Positions 11,988-24,834 of a stretch of 64,000 bases of DNA are shown piece by piece (positions within the stretch are counted from its first letter, which is position 1; each line of letters opens with the position of its first letter). The stretch is taken from assembly GCA_038373865.1 (NCBI GenBank), contig JAXGGA010001578.1, positions 83,251-147,250 of the forward strand. The letters are read 5' to 3'. The notes beneath the pieces were generated by a model, which saw only the letters and a list, made by a program, of their open reading frames with translations, was not told where the DNA came from and searched no databases. The position numbers and the translations under genes were made by a program. The DNA is from Uloborus plumipes (taxonomy: Eukaryota > Arthropoda > Arachnida > Araneae > Uloboridae).

Positions 11988-12688
11988 CCAGCAAGCAAAA
12001 TATCTTGCCTCAGGATTGCATACAGGTTAACGCGTCAGCCAATCTAATCTTGCCTAAATGCTGCCTGGATAATGTTATGTTACTCTCTAAGAGCTGTCAG
12101 CGACTTGCCCCAATGTTGACTGGCAAGGTGTATGCAGCCTTATGTCAGTAGAATGTCAGGGTGGGCTCTGCCTTTGAAGCATCAAATTGCTGGCATAACA
12201 GTGTGAAATCAATCTGCATGCAAGAAGTGGTTGCTATTGTAATCCTGCATACACATTATCTTGACATTAAAATGGCAGGATACACTGATATGACAGTGTA
12301 AAATTAGTCTGTATGCAGCTTTTGTCACCCTGCACACGTATTGTTATGCAGTGCAAAATCAGTACGTTTGCAGGGTGTTTTTATTATTATTATTATTATT
12401 ATTTCTTTGTTATTTTCGCTTCAACTTCAGGAAGTAAATTCCATTCTTTATTTTTATTTCAAATTCACGAATTAAATTTCATTCTTAATCTATTTCTGTT
12501 ATTCTTCAATATTGATTATTTTTCCAGCTGAAGAATATTTTAAGGCTGACACATGATCGGAAATTCACATGAAAATATTTTTGTTTATTCTAATTGCAAT
12601 TTAATTGTATTTACTGAAAATGTCTACATTAACTTCCGATTAAACTTTACATCGTTAGTAATCGGATGTGTGTCATTTTTGCTTGCAG
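11988..12688. mobile_element. CAGCAAGCAAAA-ended element, copy A (~700 bp)
   Basis: The left end is CCAGCAAGCAAAATATCTTG and the right end TTTTTGCTTGCAG, giving about 11-bp inverted ends. The first 350 bp hold degenerate 70-90-bp repeats built on CTGCATGCAAG/GTGCAAAATCAGT phrases. The second half is AT-rich with a (TTA)n run near 12380-12403. An inverted relative is at 30837-31359. No coding sequence. Confidence 0.65.
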
Positions 12689-12759
12689 ATACTTCAAAAA
12701 ATTGTTATAAACCTTAGTGATCGACACTTTTCTTGTTATCCTTAAGAGAGAGAATTTGT

Positions 12760-15700
12760 GTGATGAGATGTTTGGAATTTGGATTTAATTGTAGTTTTTG
12801 TTAGTAGTTATCAATATCTAATTTGTCATTGAGTTGTTAAAAGATATAGTAATGTTTTGAATTATTAATACATATTCTCGCTGTTCAAAAAGTGAGAATA
12901 TAGGAGAGTTGATGGTGATGAGAATAAATGTATGGTAGCATTGTAGGTAGTTAGATTTTGTATGTTGTGTGTGGAATTGAGTTTGATTTCTTTTAATCTT
13001 ATACAAAGACCTGTAAAAAAAATGCCTAATATAGAAGTTAATGTGTTGTAGAAGCTGTATATGGAAGAGTACTGTGAGCGATAACTACAATCAAATAAAT
13101 TTATAATTTCAGATTCTAGAGTTTGTGTTGTCGTGCTCTGTTGAAAAATAAAATCCTGTTGATAGATAAAATAGACAAATCTCATGAGTTAGTAGGACAT
13201 AAATGAAGATAGACATGTTCAGATCAGTGTAAGATTGTAATGTGATATGAAATTAGAAGCTTCTAGACTGTTGAGTGAGAGCTTGATGATAGAGGTATGA
13301 GAATGAGAAGATACTTAGGAGTATTTGAGTATCACTTTTTGTAAGACAGGTATATAGTGAACTGAGAAGAATCTGTGTGTGTATGTGTTCCAATTCCCAG
13401 TGTTGTCTCTGCAAAGTTTTGAGATGTCGCTGATGAGAAATGTCAAGTTCGTCTCAGATATAATGGTTTGTGTTCTATAGCACTGCGTCATTGTGAATGT
13501 GAAATTATAAGTATGGATCTACTCAAATAATGTGAAGTGTGTCATAGATAGTAGTTAGCCTATCTAGTAGATGTATGTATTAGATAGAATAAAATTAGAA
13601 TTTGATATTGAACGAGAAGGTCCTTATTAAAATGTTAAGGTATCCAGCTGTCTTTACACGATGCTTAGTCGTCTTGCTTTCGTATATGGAGGTGGAGAAG
13701 ATAAAAGTGAAAAAGTATGACGAGTAATGTAGGGATGTGTCTGAAAGACGTTAAATGTATTTATACTCCCGCGCATGCGTCTTTCTCTGTCCTATTTTGG
13801 ACGCGTCATAAGTACTCGTGAGTTTGTGTGACTCAAAGTATGTATGATCAGAAGAAACCATTCTTTCATCTTGACGCAGGACGAGATGGATTGCTCTCAA
13901 TCATTTTGTTGTGCAAGACTAAATGTGTTTGGTTATTGAAAAGCTCCTAACATGATAGTAGTGTTGTAGTGAGGTGTATAGAAGAAGAGATAGAGAGAGT
14001 TGGTGTGATAGTGAAGATAATGTAATGTCTTTGGATGAGTTAAACAAAGTCTTTTGTGCTCAGTGTCTTTTATGATGAATGTAATAAGAGTATACGACTC
14101 ATATCTTTTGACGCCTGTTAATTACCGAAGTGATCTCCAGGTGATTTCAGTTGCGAGGATTGTGTGCTCAGAAGATATGTTGTGTTTAGCTTTATTGTGT
14201 AGGGAGGTATTGAGTATGTAAAAACAGATTTTTTCCTCATGTCCCTGTCTATTGGCTTTATTATGTTGAGAAAGCTGTCTCTGAGTGCAGTGTTTGTGTT
14301 GTGTGAACGTTATGTTGTATGTGATAACTCAAATGCTAAAGAGTTCATGAAAGAGTAATTGCAGCAAATAGCTCGACTGCTCGTCAGTTGTATTTCGTGT
14401 TTGTTGTTTTTCAGCTCTGTAGTTCATACTACTCAAGAGGAACTTATAACTGTATCTGATGAAGTATGGTGTGTCTATGTATCCTTTGTGTTATTGTGTG
14501 TGTGAATATTGTGTTTACGCAAATCTGTGAGAGTGAAGTGATATATTTAATCATCAGCAGTGAAGTGTGCTCTAGATATCACTAACTCAGATTGTTGGTT
14601 ATAGAGTCAGTGCTAGTATTGGTGTGTCCTGTAGAAAACTCGGGTTTCACAGCCATCTTTATAGTAAGAATGTTCGTCAGTATTGACATTGTCAGATTGA
14701 ACTGTGTTAATCTCAAAGTGTGTTGAGAAATCTTTGTTATGTCATGATAAAGTGTAATGTCTGTTCTGTGTTCTATGCAGGAAATTGGTTATAATAACCT
14801 GGTAAGAAAGAATCCTGAAACTCTTAGTGGTTAGGATAGTGTCTATAGTGAGAGTTTTTGTTATACAGTGTAATTCTTGAGGCTTAAATCTTACATTTTT
14901 TTATGCTCCCTGTATACTTAAATGTTGTTTAAGTCTGTGTGTGGTTGTTTTGTTAAAATATTGTCTTTGTTTGCTTTTATCTTCTGTGTGTGTGAGGATT
15001 GTCTGTCTGTGTGTTTATAAGAAATAATGTTATTCTGAGTGTGTAATACCTGATAATGAATCTGTTGTGTGTGAGTAACGTTTGTGTTTTAGGCTGAGAC
15101 ATCTTAGAAATGTTTTGTTGTGTATCCAGTATGTTTTGATAGAGAAGAATTTTTTTTTACTCGAATTGTCTTTTGTTTATATGATGTGAGTTGAGGTGTT
15201 TCTTTGTGGTTAGAATTATTATTGTTGTGAGACTAAAGTAGTCCATAATCAGTATTTGTTATGTGTGTGTGATAGAGTATAAATTGTGTGACTGATGGTG
15301 CAGCGTTATGTGATAATAGATCTCATGGTGGTTGCTCAAGTCTAGGCAATTGCGTTCAGAAGACGTGAATGAATGTTTTTTAAGGTTCTTCACCTCTCCC
15401 CCCCATGCTACACTAAAGTGGATGTGAATCGTCAGAGGAATAGAGAAAATTTACATGATTATTTGTGTGTCATTTGTAAGATTGTTTGTATGTGGTGAGG
15501 GTGGTGTGGGGGTGAGTTAATTTTTACTTTGTTAGTCAGTAGCAAGCTCATTAGTTCTTAAGAATATTGAGAATTTTTTAGTTGTTTTGTTTTTATTTTT
15601 GTTTTTGAATGATGTGTGGGGGGGTGGGGGTGGGGAGATGTGTTGTTCGAGACTGTGTGTTTTGCTGTATAGAAAACCTATGTTTTTGTAGTGAGAGACT

Positions 15701-16200
15701 GGATTGGTGTTTGTGATATTGGTATTTGAAGGTTGGTTGTGTCAATTTTTGAGGTGTCTATATGTAAAGATTGGATTGGTCTTGATGAGTGACAATGTAT
15801 GTAAATTCCTTAAATTGTGTGCGAATGGTTGATAGTGGTTTTAGTGTTGTCGCATGTGTGTGTATGATAGTTACGGGATGGAGTGCGTGTATGTGGATGT
15901 GGTGGGTCGGATTGGAGTGTAGTCTAATTGACACCCCGAACAAAGGTAATTGTATACGTGTCTCGCGATGTGTGTGTGTTTTATCTTCAGAGTAAGGAGA
16001 TGAAGTGGATGGTTTCGTACTATGCAGGTAGTTGTGTGTGAGTTGTGAATGAGTAATGTGATATGTGAATTGTACTGTTTATGTATAGAGAATTAATCTG
16101 ATTTTTATTTTTCATTTCTTTTTTACTTTCATTTTATTTTTTTTTTTTCCTGTTTCCTTCTCTAATGTGTTTTGTTTCTTGGATAGTGTATAGTTAATTT
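12760..16200. other. C-poor, G/T/A-rich block 1
   Basis: The plus strand is visibly depleted of C and rich in short words such as GTGTGT, GAGAG, TGTAG, GATGTG and GTGAG, with no regular period. No coding sequence, transposon end or RNA gene was recognised. The composition changes sharply near 12760 and again near 16200, where ordinary AT-rich sequence resumes. It may be degenerate microsatellite-derived DNA or a badly resolved assembly stretch. Confidence 0.6.
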
Positions 16201-16263
16201 GTATGTGTGAATGTGTGTGATTCGCGATTGTTTTTATTTTCCCGTCCCATGGTCCGTCTTGGC

Positions 16264-16316
16264 GATTTTGTCAAGACGGAAATCCGTCCTGAGACGGAAG
16301 GTCTTGCATCCATGAT
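16264..16316 (+). repeat. 53-nt structured repeat, copy 1
   Basis: Positions match 42056-42108 at 50 of 53 bases on the same strand. CAAGAC (16272-16277) can pair with GTCTTG (16301-16306), enclosing CCGTC-CTGA-GACGG as a second hairpin separated by an asymmetric internal loop (GGAAAT/AAG). In this copy the flanking CCGTCTTG at 16255-16262 can also pair with CAAGACGG, an alternative fold. Function is unknown. Confidence 0.6.
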
Positions 16317-16329
16317 GTTTCCATTAATT

Positions 16330-17389
16330 TGCTTCATACCTTTTACAGCAGCCATATTGAATTTCGCCATTTTGACAAAAATGCTCAAGGTTTAGCGTCT
16401 GGCACTCAACGGATTCGGAATCAGCAGGTCAAATTCAAATAGAAACCACCAAAAAATCTCATATATATATAAATTTTAGGTATATGGTCTTCTAGCCTGG
16501 ACTACTTCCATTTATCAGCCAGCTAAATAACGATTGGCTCTAAAAAGTACACCCTTGTTCTTTGTTACCTTGATATTTTGTAGATAATAGAATGTGCTTC
16601 ATAGTATCTGTGAACTAGTATTTTAGTGAGTAAACTTATTCTGGTCAGTTCTTATCAGTGCACCGCACATGCCAGTTTTGTAAAGATGTGTGGGATGAAT
16701 TAGTGGTACTCATTTTAATTCTTCAAGCATTGCTTTATTTTAAATTATTTATCTAATTATTTTGTAATTGGATGTTGAAATTGAAAGCCCTTTATCACCA
16801 TGCTCAGTTGGTCAGTCAGCCTATCAAATGAAATTTGTCATAAAATATCCTACATAAAATGAAAAGGCCTCACATATTTTTCTGATATTCATGTGACATT
16901 CAAGAAATTCTGCAACTAAAAACAGGAATATCCCAATCACAAGATAGAATATTGCTTATGAGATAAATATTTGGAGCTCCTTTTTTAAATTAATTTTTCA
17001 AGAAATTATTTAGTACTTTATAATTAGGAATGCATAATGCTCAGGCATCGGAAAAATTCTATTTCTTGTTTTCATCAAATATCTAATTTATTATTAAACG
17101 ATTTAATATATTAAATTTCATGATATTTTGGGTAGATAATACAACTATCAATAAATGCATCATTATTATTTGGTTGAATTAATATTAAGTCTATGAGAGG
17201 GGGAACACAAGCATATGGTCGTAGCGAAAAACATGCATATACTATTTGCAGGATATCTCTTAATGCAAGAGAGAACTAAAAGCTAACTCGTTTCCTGTGA
17301 ATAGCTAATATATCAGTAGTTTAAAGCAGTGAGTAACCGCCCATAAGCAAGGGTTAAGACAGGAACATGCAATACACCACCAACATGGC

Positions 17390-17422
<33 letters not shown>

Positions 17423-17712
17423 CTCACCCTCCATCCCTAAATATCAACAACATCCACCACATCCATGTCCCCATCCATACTCATTCCTAATTCTTCCAAC
17501 AACAAAACACTATCACATTTCTATCCCCCCCCACATACCTCATATACAAACCCATACCTCTAATACCATACCCCATATCTTTCTCACTCATTACAACACC
17601 AAACCCCAACCCACCCTAAAAAACATAATTTACCTCCCCCCAAATATCCTACCGAATCCCCCCCCCACAACCCCCCACCCCCCCACCCCCCCCCCGTCCC
17701 CCCCCCCCACCG

Positions 17713-17750
<38 letters not shown>

Positions 17751-17850
17751 CCCCCCCCCCCCCCCCCCCCCCACCCCCACCTTCCCTTCCACCCCCCTCC
17801 CACCCCGCCCCCCACCCTCCACCCCCCCCCCCCCCACACCATCCCCCCCC

Positions 17851-17914
<64 letters not shown>

Positions 17915-18470
17915 CCCCCCCCCCCCCCCCCCCTCCCCCCCCCCCCCCCCCCCCCCCCCCCCACCCCCCCCATCTCTCCCCCCCCCCCCCGTATTCCTGG
18001 CCGGATGGTGCTCTCTCTCACGATCGAAACTGCAGGTCCTCATGGATTCGAAAATAGGCACGAGTTGGCGGTTTCACTGTATTGCATATTAGTGTTGATA
18101 TGTTGAAACAAAATTTTTGGCAGTTCCAATACTGACTCCCCCACTTTGTGAGAAAAATATGGCTGCCACAAAGATGGCGAAATATAACGCATTGTGTGAT
18201 TTGCTACCTGTATGCTTGTCGAGTATAAGCTTAAATATCTCTAAGAAGGAAGTGAGAGAACCAAGTGTATGCTCATTGTTGTGAGATACCCATTATAAGA
18301 GAAAACAATCGCACACTACCAGCGAAAGTGAAGTGAAACCTTAGCTCTTATGTTTTCCTATTTTCTTGGAGATATAAATTCCACAACTTTAGCATAAAAA
18401 AGGGGCAAAATCAAGTTTTAACTAATGTCGCGTCGGCACTTCTAAGTCAATGTAGGCCTGTGACAGAGAA
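16330..18470. repeat. Displaced inner part of the right arm of the 22-kb element
   Basis: Sequence from 18450 down to 18110 and from 17340 down to 17180, reverse-complemented, follows the order of 6506-6900. Shared phrases include AAACTTGATTTTG, TTGGAGATAT/TAGAGATATTTAAGCTTA, GGCAGCCAT-TTTTTCTCACAAAG and TAGCTATTCACAGG. The poly-C tract sits between the two blocks. 16400-17180 is AT-rich with no recognised gene. Confidence 0.6.
17385..17990 (+). repeat. ~600-bp nearly pure poly-C tract
   Basis: The plus strand is almost only C, with scattered T, A and few G, between AT-rich flanks. A left shoulder (17420-17640) is C/A/T-rich with CCATACC/ACATCC words. Long proline or glycine open frames here are translations of the homopolymer, not genes. 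The inverted left-arm partner near 6765 has only a short GGGGG run, so the tract arose or was introduced inside the right arm copy. Confidence 0.8.
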
Positions 18471-21400
18471 AAAAAATATGAGTGTAACTCTGATGTGATC
18501 GTTTGTCCATGTTATCCCCCATCGAACGTGCATCCACATATCCCTCTACTAGCCGAATAAAGGAGTAAACACAGTGTAGATGTGACGAAGTAATCTCTCT
18601 GATGTGATAGACGAGCAGTAATAGCTAACGTAGCAGAAGATGTCAAGAGATGTGTCAACTATAATCAGAAGAGAAGGTTGTAGAAGTCGCTGTTTGCTGT
18701 AGCCTGAGATGGAGATGTCCCTGAATGAATAACGCGATCAAGCTGTCTGATGAGAAGTTTTAGTGTCCGCACAGCAACGAGTGTGAGCTGTGTAGATATA
18801 AGGTCCAGTTATGTATTAGTGACTAAGATTTGAAAATTTGATGATTTGTTTAAAGTACGTTCTCGCTGTGCAGCATTATTGCACATAGTTAAGCAAAGTT
18901 TGTTGCAGGATGAGAGTACTAATAAATATTGATTGTTCTCTACTATGTGTTTAGATTGTGACTTTCACGCTGTTTCTAGAAAGAAAATAAAGAAAGAACT
19001 GGCCCTTAAGTGATAATGAGACGTATATTTATGAAGACTTCTTTTGTGTGTGTTGTGAGAATCATGGTGTATTATTTGTTGTTCGACTGTATCCCACCCC
19101 CTGTTCCATGTTGTCACTCTGTGTAGTTGTGAGGTCATATAAAGAGTGTGGTGTTGTAATGAGAAAAATAGTGAGATTGAGAAAGACTATTTGTATTTGG
19201 AATGAAAAATTGTAGGGAAATGTCAGTGTGGGGCAATTATAATTGAACTTCTGGGGGGACAATGTTGTGTGATGTTTGATTGTAGTTGGGCTGTATGCCG
19301 CAGAATGAGAAAGACATGATAAAACCTGTGTAAGATTGGCTCTCGTCGTGCTGTGTACCTCAGTTTAAGAGACTAAAGAAATTTAGTCAGTGAGGTGACT
19401 ATATGATGAAGCTGGTGGACTGCTGCTGATGGTGTGTGTGCCTCATGTTTAGTTTGGGAGTACTGTATGTGATGTCGGTGTGTGTGATATAGGGTCTGCC
19501 AGCTTTTGTGTTATCATATGAGTTGAAAGTCTGAATGATTTGTAACTGTGATGCTTGGTGGCTTATGGAGCGTGTGAGTAGTTGTTTTGTTTTGTTGTGT
19601 TTTGTGTGTCCATTTGTGTTTTTGGTTTTTGTTTGTGTTTCATAAGTGTTATGTTTAGTGTTTGTTATTGGCTTGAAGTGTAAGAGTGAGTAACTCAGAA
19701 TTAGTGAGTCTGTGACATTCTCTCTCAATGTAACTATCTCTATCGCTCTCGCCCTTGATGAAAGGTGTCTATTGGTTGGTGTAAGTGGTTGTAGCATGTT
19801 TGTGTTTTATTGTCAGGAGTGTTGTTATGGTGATTGCTCTCTAAACTGTCTCAATGTAGTAGGAAGTGTTGGAAATGTTAGTAATTATAGTGAGATATAA
19901 GTGAGAAATAAAATGAGAAAAAGAAAACTGATTGTAATCGCTTCTATTGAGTATGTCCACGTGAATTTTGAGATGAACAGTGATACAAGAAAATGTGTGT
20001 GTCTCTGAATAAATAAGTGAGAAGAAAACTATAATATACAATATTCCCGTCTCCCGCTGTCTCGCTGTTCCAGTCCCTAGTCATTGGTCCTTGGAGGAAT
20101 GGAAGTAGTGGTTGCAGTAGAAACCAACTGGAGTAGTACAGGGTTACTATAAGTTGCAGATGTATCGCCAAATTGTATGCAACGTTTTATTTTATCGCTA
20201 TGAATGTATTAAAACAACATGTGTTCAATCCATGTTACTGTAATTCATGTCGTCATTGATTTGAACGATAGTCACTACCACATGAGAAAATATCTAGCAA
20301 TACCAGTATTACAGGTAGGTGTAGGTCTCACACAGTAGATTGATTTTTAACATAGTGTTTTATGCAGCTCTAATAACGCCGATCGGCGGTATCTGATGAG
20401 AAAAGTGCTGATGTGTGTCTTCCTCCAAATGTTTTAGCTTGAAGTGGTGCTGGCGTTATTACTGAGTGGGTTCTCGGCTACGCCAAGACCTGAGTGTATA
20501 GTAATAACGGTATATCGTCTTACATGATAGGATAATGTAACAGTTATTATGATCTGGTGTTTGTACAATGTTTGAGATAGTCTTCTCTCGCAGAACAATC
20601 ATGGTCTGTGAGTGTTGATCTAGAAAGTAGTGAGTGCTATCTACTAATCGTTGAAAGGATATGAATATTCTCTCGAAAGAGTTTTAGATTTTTGTGAGAT
20701 GAGCGTTGATGATGAGTACATGTTTGAATTTTAGAGAATTAGAATGAGAGTGTGTGTGTGGACTGACACGATGTAAAGGAAATGCATTAATGTGAATAGT
20801 GTGTATAAAGTAGTGTACATTGTTACCTAGTGTGTGAGAGATATGTTTGGTGTTCTTAGTATTTAGTAAGATGAAAGTGGTACCCTGTGTCAGTTTGGCA
20901 GAATTTAGTGTAGATGTCATTGATTGTGCTTATTGTTGTATGTGGGTTCTTTGGTGGCTGTGGTCTTTATCCACACTAACTTTGTTGTGCAAGATTTTCT
21001 ATGTCTGTTAGATGTTCTTTGTAGTAGATCTATAGCAGTGTTCTGTATTTGTATGTTTAGATTGAGACTGTGTGTTGTAGTCCGTGTTAGAGAGTAAGAA
21101 TGTACTTAATATTGTTTTTGAGACAAGTCAGAATTGTTAAGTGTCAAGTGTAGGTGTTGATGTGAATGTTGTGTGAGTCATATGAGTTTATATCTCTAAC
21201 TCAGGATTAGTGGTTGTGTGTTTGTTGCAATGAAAAATTGGTGAGATGGTAGAAGAGTATGCTTTTTTTCGTATCTAGTGTTTGTGGAAGTCAATATCGT
21301 GTCCTTTGATGAGATCTCCTCGTGAGTCTGTGTCAGGAGTCTGTAAAAATTTGGTGTGTTTTAATATGTTGTCTAAGTAACATGTGGTGTTAGATTGTAT

Positions 21401-21560
21401 TTATGACGACCTGTAGTAAAATTGGGTTGTGTAGGTTTTCAGTGTTGAATTATTTCATATTATGTTTGTGGTGTGAAGAAGAAAATAAAATATGTGTTGT
21501 GTCGAAGATTGATGGAGATGTTGTTTGGAGAATATGGGAAAAATGTGAGTGTGAGATTTG
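18470..21560. other. C-poor, G/T/A-rich block 2
   Basis: This stretch has the same plus-strand composition as 12760-16200: few C, many TGTGT, GTGAG, GATG and AGAAGT words, and no regular period. Open frames are T/H-rich minus-strand translations without domains. Nothing else was recognised. Confidence 0.55.
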
Positions 21561-23980
21561 TTAGTATAAGAATAGTTAGAGGGCACTGAACAACAAACTC
21601 AAAAAATCGCACTATAATGGTATAAATAAGGCATTGAAATAATTATTTTCATAATTTAAAATACCCGTTACAGGCTAATTTAGCTCATGTTTTTTCTTTT
21701 TTTTTTTCTTTCGAGGGTCCTTGTTTTGGTCTCCTTCGAAGCGACAAGAAAAGAAAAGTTAGTCTATCTTCTGTCTCCAGATGTTCGTTCTCTAATGCGA
21801 GAAAGTCTGTATTTTATTTTGGTTGTTAAAAGTTATTTTTCAACTGTGAGGTTGTGTAGCTGGACGTTGAATGTGTGTTAACACGAAGAACTTGATTCTC
21901 TTTAGCTGATAAGAGACTATCTATTGAGAGTGAGAACTAAAGAACAGAACAGTACTTTTATTTGCAGAAGTACGGTACTCGCAGCTCGTAGACCGTAAGT
22001 ATAGCTCTGTTGTTCTCTGAAGAAGAAAAAAGATGTATGTACAATGAGTAGCTTGAAGTGTGTAACTCTCTCAGTGAGTAGAGGACTCTAGTGTTGTAGA
22101 AGTTTTGAACATGATGATGTAATTTGATCATACACATGTATATTTTAAACCTATTCTATTGAAATTATTCCTAGTGTGAGAGAGCTCCCAAATGAATTTT
22201 TGTGTTGTAGTCTGTGTTGTTATGGTGTAGAAGTCAGTGACGAGTTTTATGTATTTCTCTGTCTGTGAGAAGAAAATGAAGTTTTAAAGAAGTACTTCCC
22301 TGAATGCAGTGTGAAGTTGTTTCTGTGTTGTCGATATGTATGAATGAGAAAGAGAAATTATTTATGAGTAGAACTGAATCTCGAAGATTACCTGACAGAA
22401 TTGTCTGTGGTTTAAGCTTTCTGTGGTGAAGAAGATATCTGTCAGTGTATAATGTGTACATGCAAGTTAATCAATGTGTCAGATTATTTTGTGAAGTCAA
22501 TGATATAATGATGGTGAGAGAGATGTGTTGTGTCTGAAGTATAGATGAGATTCGAAAATATGAGAGCAGAATGTTGTCTCGTAAGATTGGATTTGTGGAA
22601 TTTTTTCGTCAAGAAAATGGAGACATATTGTGGTGGGGCGCTGCAGTTGTAGTAGTGCTATGGTTCTTTGCTCGTCCTCTAATGTGAAATGTCTTGTATC
22701 TCAAGAATCTTATAGAGAAATCTCTAATCAGTCTAATGGGGTTAGAAGTTACTTTATGTTCGACTGCATAAACTATATGTGGGTGATCCCAAGTACTTTG
22801 TTTGTGTTCCTTGAGACCCTCGTTTCAATGTTGAAGAGCGTGTTGTTCTAAAGTGTGCGATAGTTTCAAGTCCACTAGTAGTTGATAATAGAACACTCAG
22901 ATGCTGTTTGCTGTAGAGAGAGTCTCATGAAGATTATGAAGTTCCTTTAAAGATGTGTGTGTGTCTAGAAAACAACTAGGATGGAAGATATGTAGAAGAT
23001 TGTTGTTTGCATTATAAGTAGCAGATGATGTCAGGTATTGTTTTTAACAGTGTATGTGAGTGTAAGTCTGTTGATCTCTTTAATACTCTGATTTTTTAAA
23101 CAATTCAAAAACTTCTTTACTTTGCCTGACAGATGACTTTTTGTGTGTATATGTGTAGTCAGATCAGTCTGTGTGTGTTAATCTGCACTATGTGAAAGAA
23201 GATGAGTTGTAGTAAATTTAGATTATTAAAGATAATGACAGATGTAAGAGAGAAAAAGAGTGTGATGACATTTAATGTCTCTATAGTCATTTCTAGTAAT
23301 ATATAATAATATTGTGGTCACATGATCTCCCTGTTATGTGATTTACATGTTCTTTGTAGATAGTGAGTATTGAGAGAAGTATAAGTAAAGGAAAAAAGAG
23401 TGGCTGCTTGTCGTAGTATTAGATAGAGGTAGTGTGAATTTGGTATGGCTTAGGCTCAGTAATGTGCTAAGTTATAGAGTGTGGTTTGTGTTTGAGCCTA
23501 AAATGTATCTAAGACTTGTGAGAGTCATATATCTTAGTGTATGAAGTTGTCTCTCCCAATCAGGGACAGTGCTAAGTCTGGGCCTATTATTTATGTTATG
23601 TAAGTAATTGAGTGTGAGTATGTCTTGGAGTGACTGAAGGATGTTTGATGTTTACAAAGGTCATGAAGAGATGTTACATGATATGTCAAGAAGTGCTCGT
23701 ACGATCTAGATCAGCAGGTCTCAGGAGATAGACTGGGACACTTAAGTACACTAGTGTTAGTGTATTAATAGACCCTTGTGGTGAAGATCATATGGTCACT
23801 TGTGAAAGCTGTGTTATCTACTATATCTCAGATTGTCTTCATATAGTGACCACCATCATGTGTTTCTCTCGGTAATATATCTGTGTATCTAGGTGATCCA
23901 ATGTAATCTCTCTTCCATCTTACCCGCTCTGTTGCCTCTTGTGATGTAGTTGGTAATTTTTTTTGCGTGAGTGTGTCCAG
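21560..23980. other. Short normal island then C-poor block 3
   Basis: About 21580-21720 reads as ordinary AT-rich DNA (repeated A runs, AATAAGGCATTGAAATAATT). From about 21740 to 23980 the C-poor, GT/GA-rich texture returns. No gene, RNA or transposon end was recognised. Confidence 0.5.
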
Positions 23981-23984
23981 TAAT

Positions 23985-24830
23985 TAGCCTCGAGATGTTT
24001 GAATCAGCTGTTAAAACAATGGGGTTGCCCTCTTGCCTGCCTTTTCTGGGCAATAAGATCTAACCCTGGCAATCATTCATTGTCAGTTTTTAGTAATTGT
24101 TAAATTTGAAGTACTGAATCATAGTGCCCTGTTTTGGGTTCTCCTTAGCATCTTACGACTGTATTATCTTGTGTTAAGCGTCGTATCTTGTTAAGAATGT
24201 CTGGTGTGTTGCATGTAGTGAATGTGTGTGATTTGGATAAAATGTCCGGTTTTGGATTGTAACCTTTTGTGTAGCTCGGTTTCTTGTTTTGTATCTCCCT
24301 TTTCCAGGTGTGTGTGTAGTTATCTGTGTTGTCTTCAGAGTGAAGGAGACCATATAATCTTGATGACAGCCATACAATCCTCAAATGATGGTTTTTTTTT
24401 TGTAGATCCAATTGCTTTATGGTTAGTGTGGTCTAGAAGAACTTCTTAGACTTGTTTGAAATAGATCTATTAATAAACCCAAGCTCCTATTGGCTTTGTT
24501 ACTAGCTATGCTGCACTGTTGACTAGACTTGAAGTCCTGATTTATTAAGACACCTAGATCCATAACATTATCTGCCCTACTAATGACTGAACCCTGTAAT
24601 AATAGCTTGTATGCTTATTTCCATGACCGAAATGCAGCACTTGACATTTCCCAACATTTAACTGCCATACCCCACTTGTCTGCCCATTTAGTAATATGAT
24701 CCAAATCCTGTTGCAGCTGATTTACTTGTTCGTCATTTTCTACAACCCCCATAAGTTTGACATCATCAGCAAAACAATTCATGTTTCCAGAAACATTTTC
24801 ATGAATATCGATTCATTATAAAAGATATAT
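23985..24830 (-). pseudogene. Non-LTR retrotransposon reverse transcriptase fragment (CR1/jockey-like)
   Basis: Minus-strand translation of 24830-24660 gives CFADDVKLMGVVENDEQVN and then LQQDLDHITKWADKWGM. This is the FADD catalytic box of a non-LTR reverse transcriptase and the following thumb region (pattern FADDTKL ... LQ-DLD-M-EWA--W-M). After a frameshift, NVGKCQVLHFGHGNK continues, and a third frame gives DLGVLINQDFKSSQQ and ANRSLG. The fragment is broken by frameshifts and stops and lacks the upstream finger motifs and the endonuclease. The enzyme would copy the element RNA into DNA at the target site; this copy cannot. It sits as an island of ordinary composition between C-poor blocks. 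Family assignment to CR1 or jockey is approximate. Confidence 0.75.
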
Positions 24831-24834
24831 AGAG

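Noticed and set aside
17367..18092. Long proline-rich (plus) and glycine-rich (minus) open frames
   Set aside because: They are translations of the poly-C tract; no splice context, no non-repetitive domain and equal openness on both strands.
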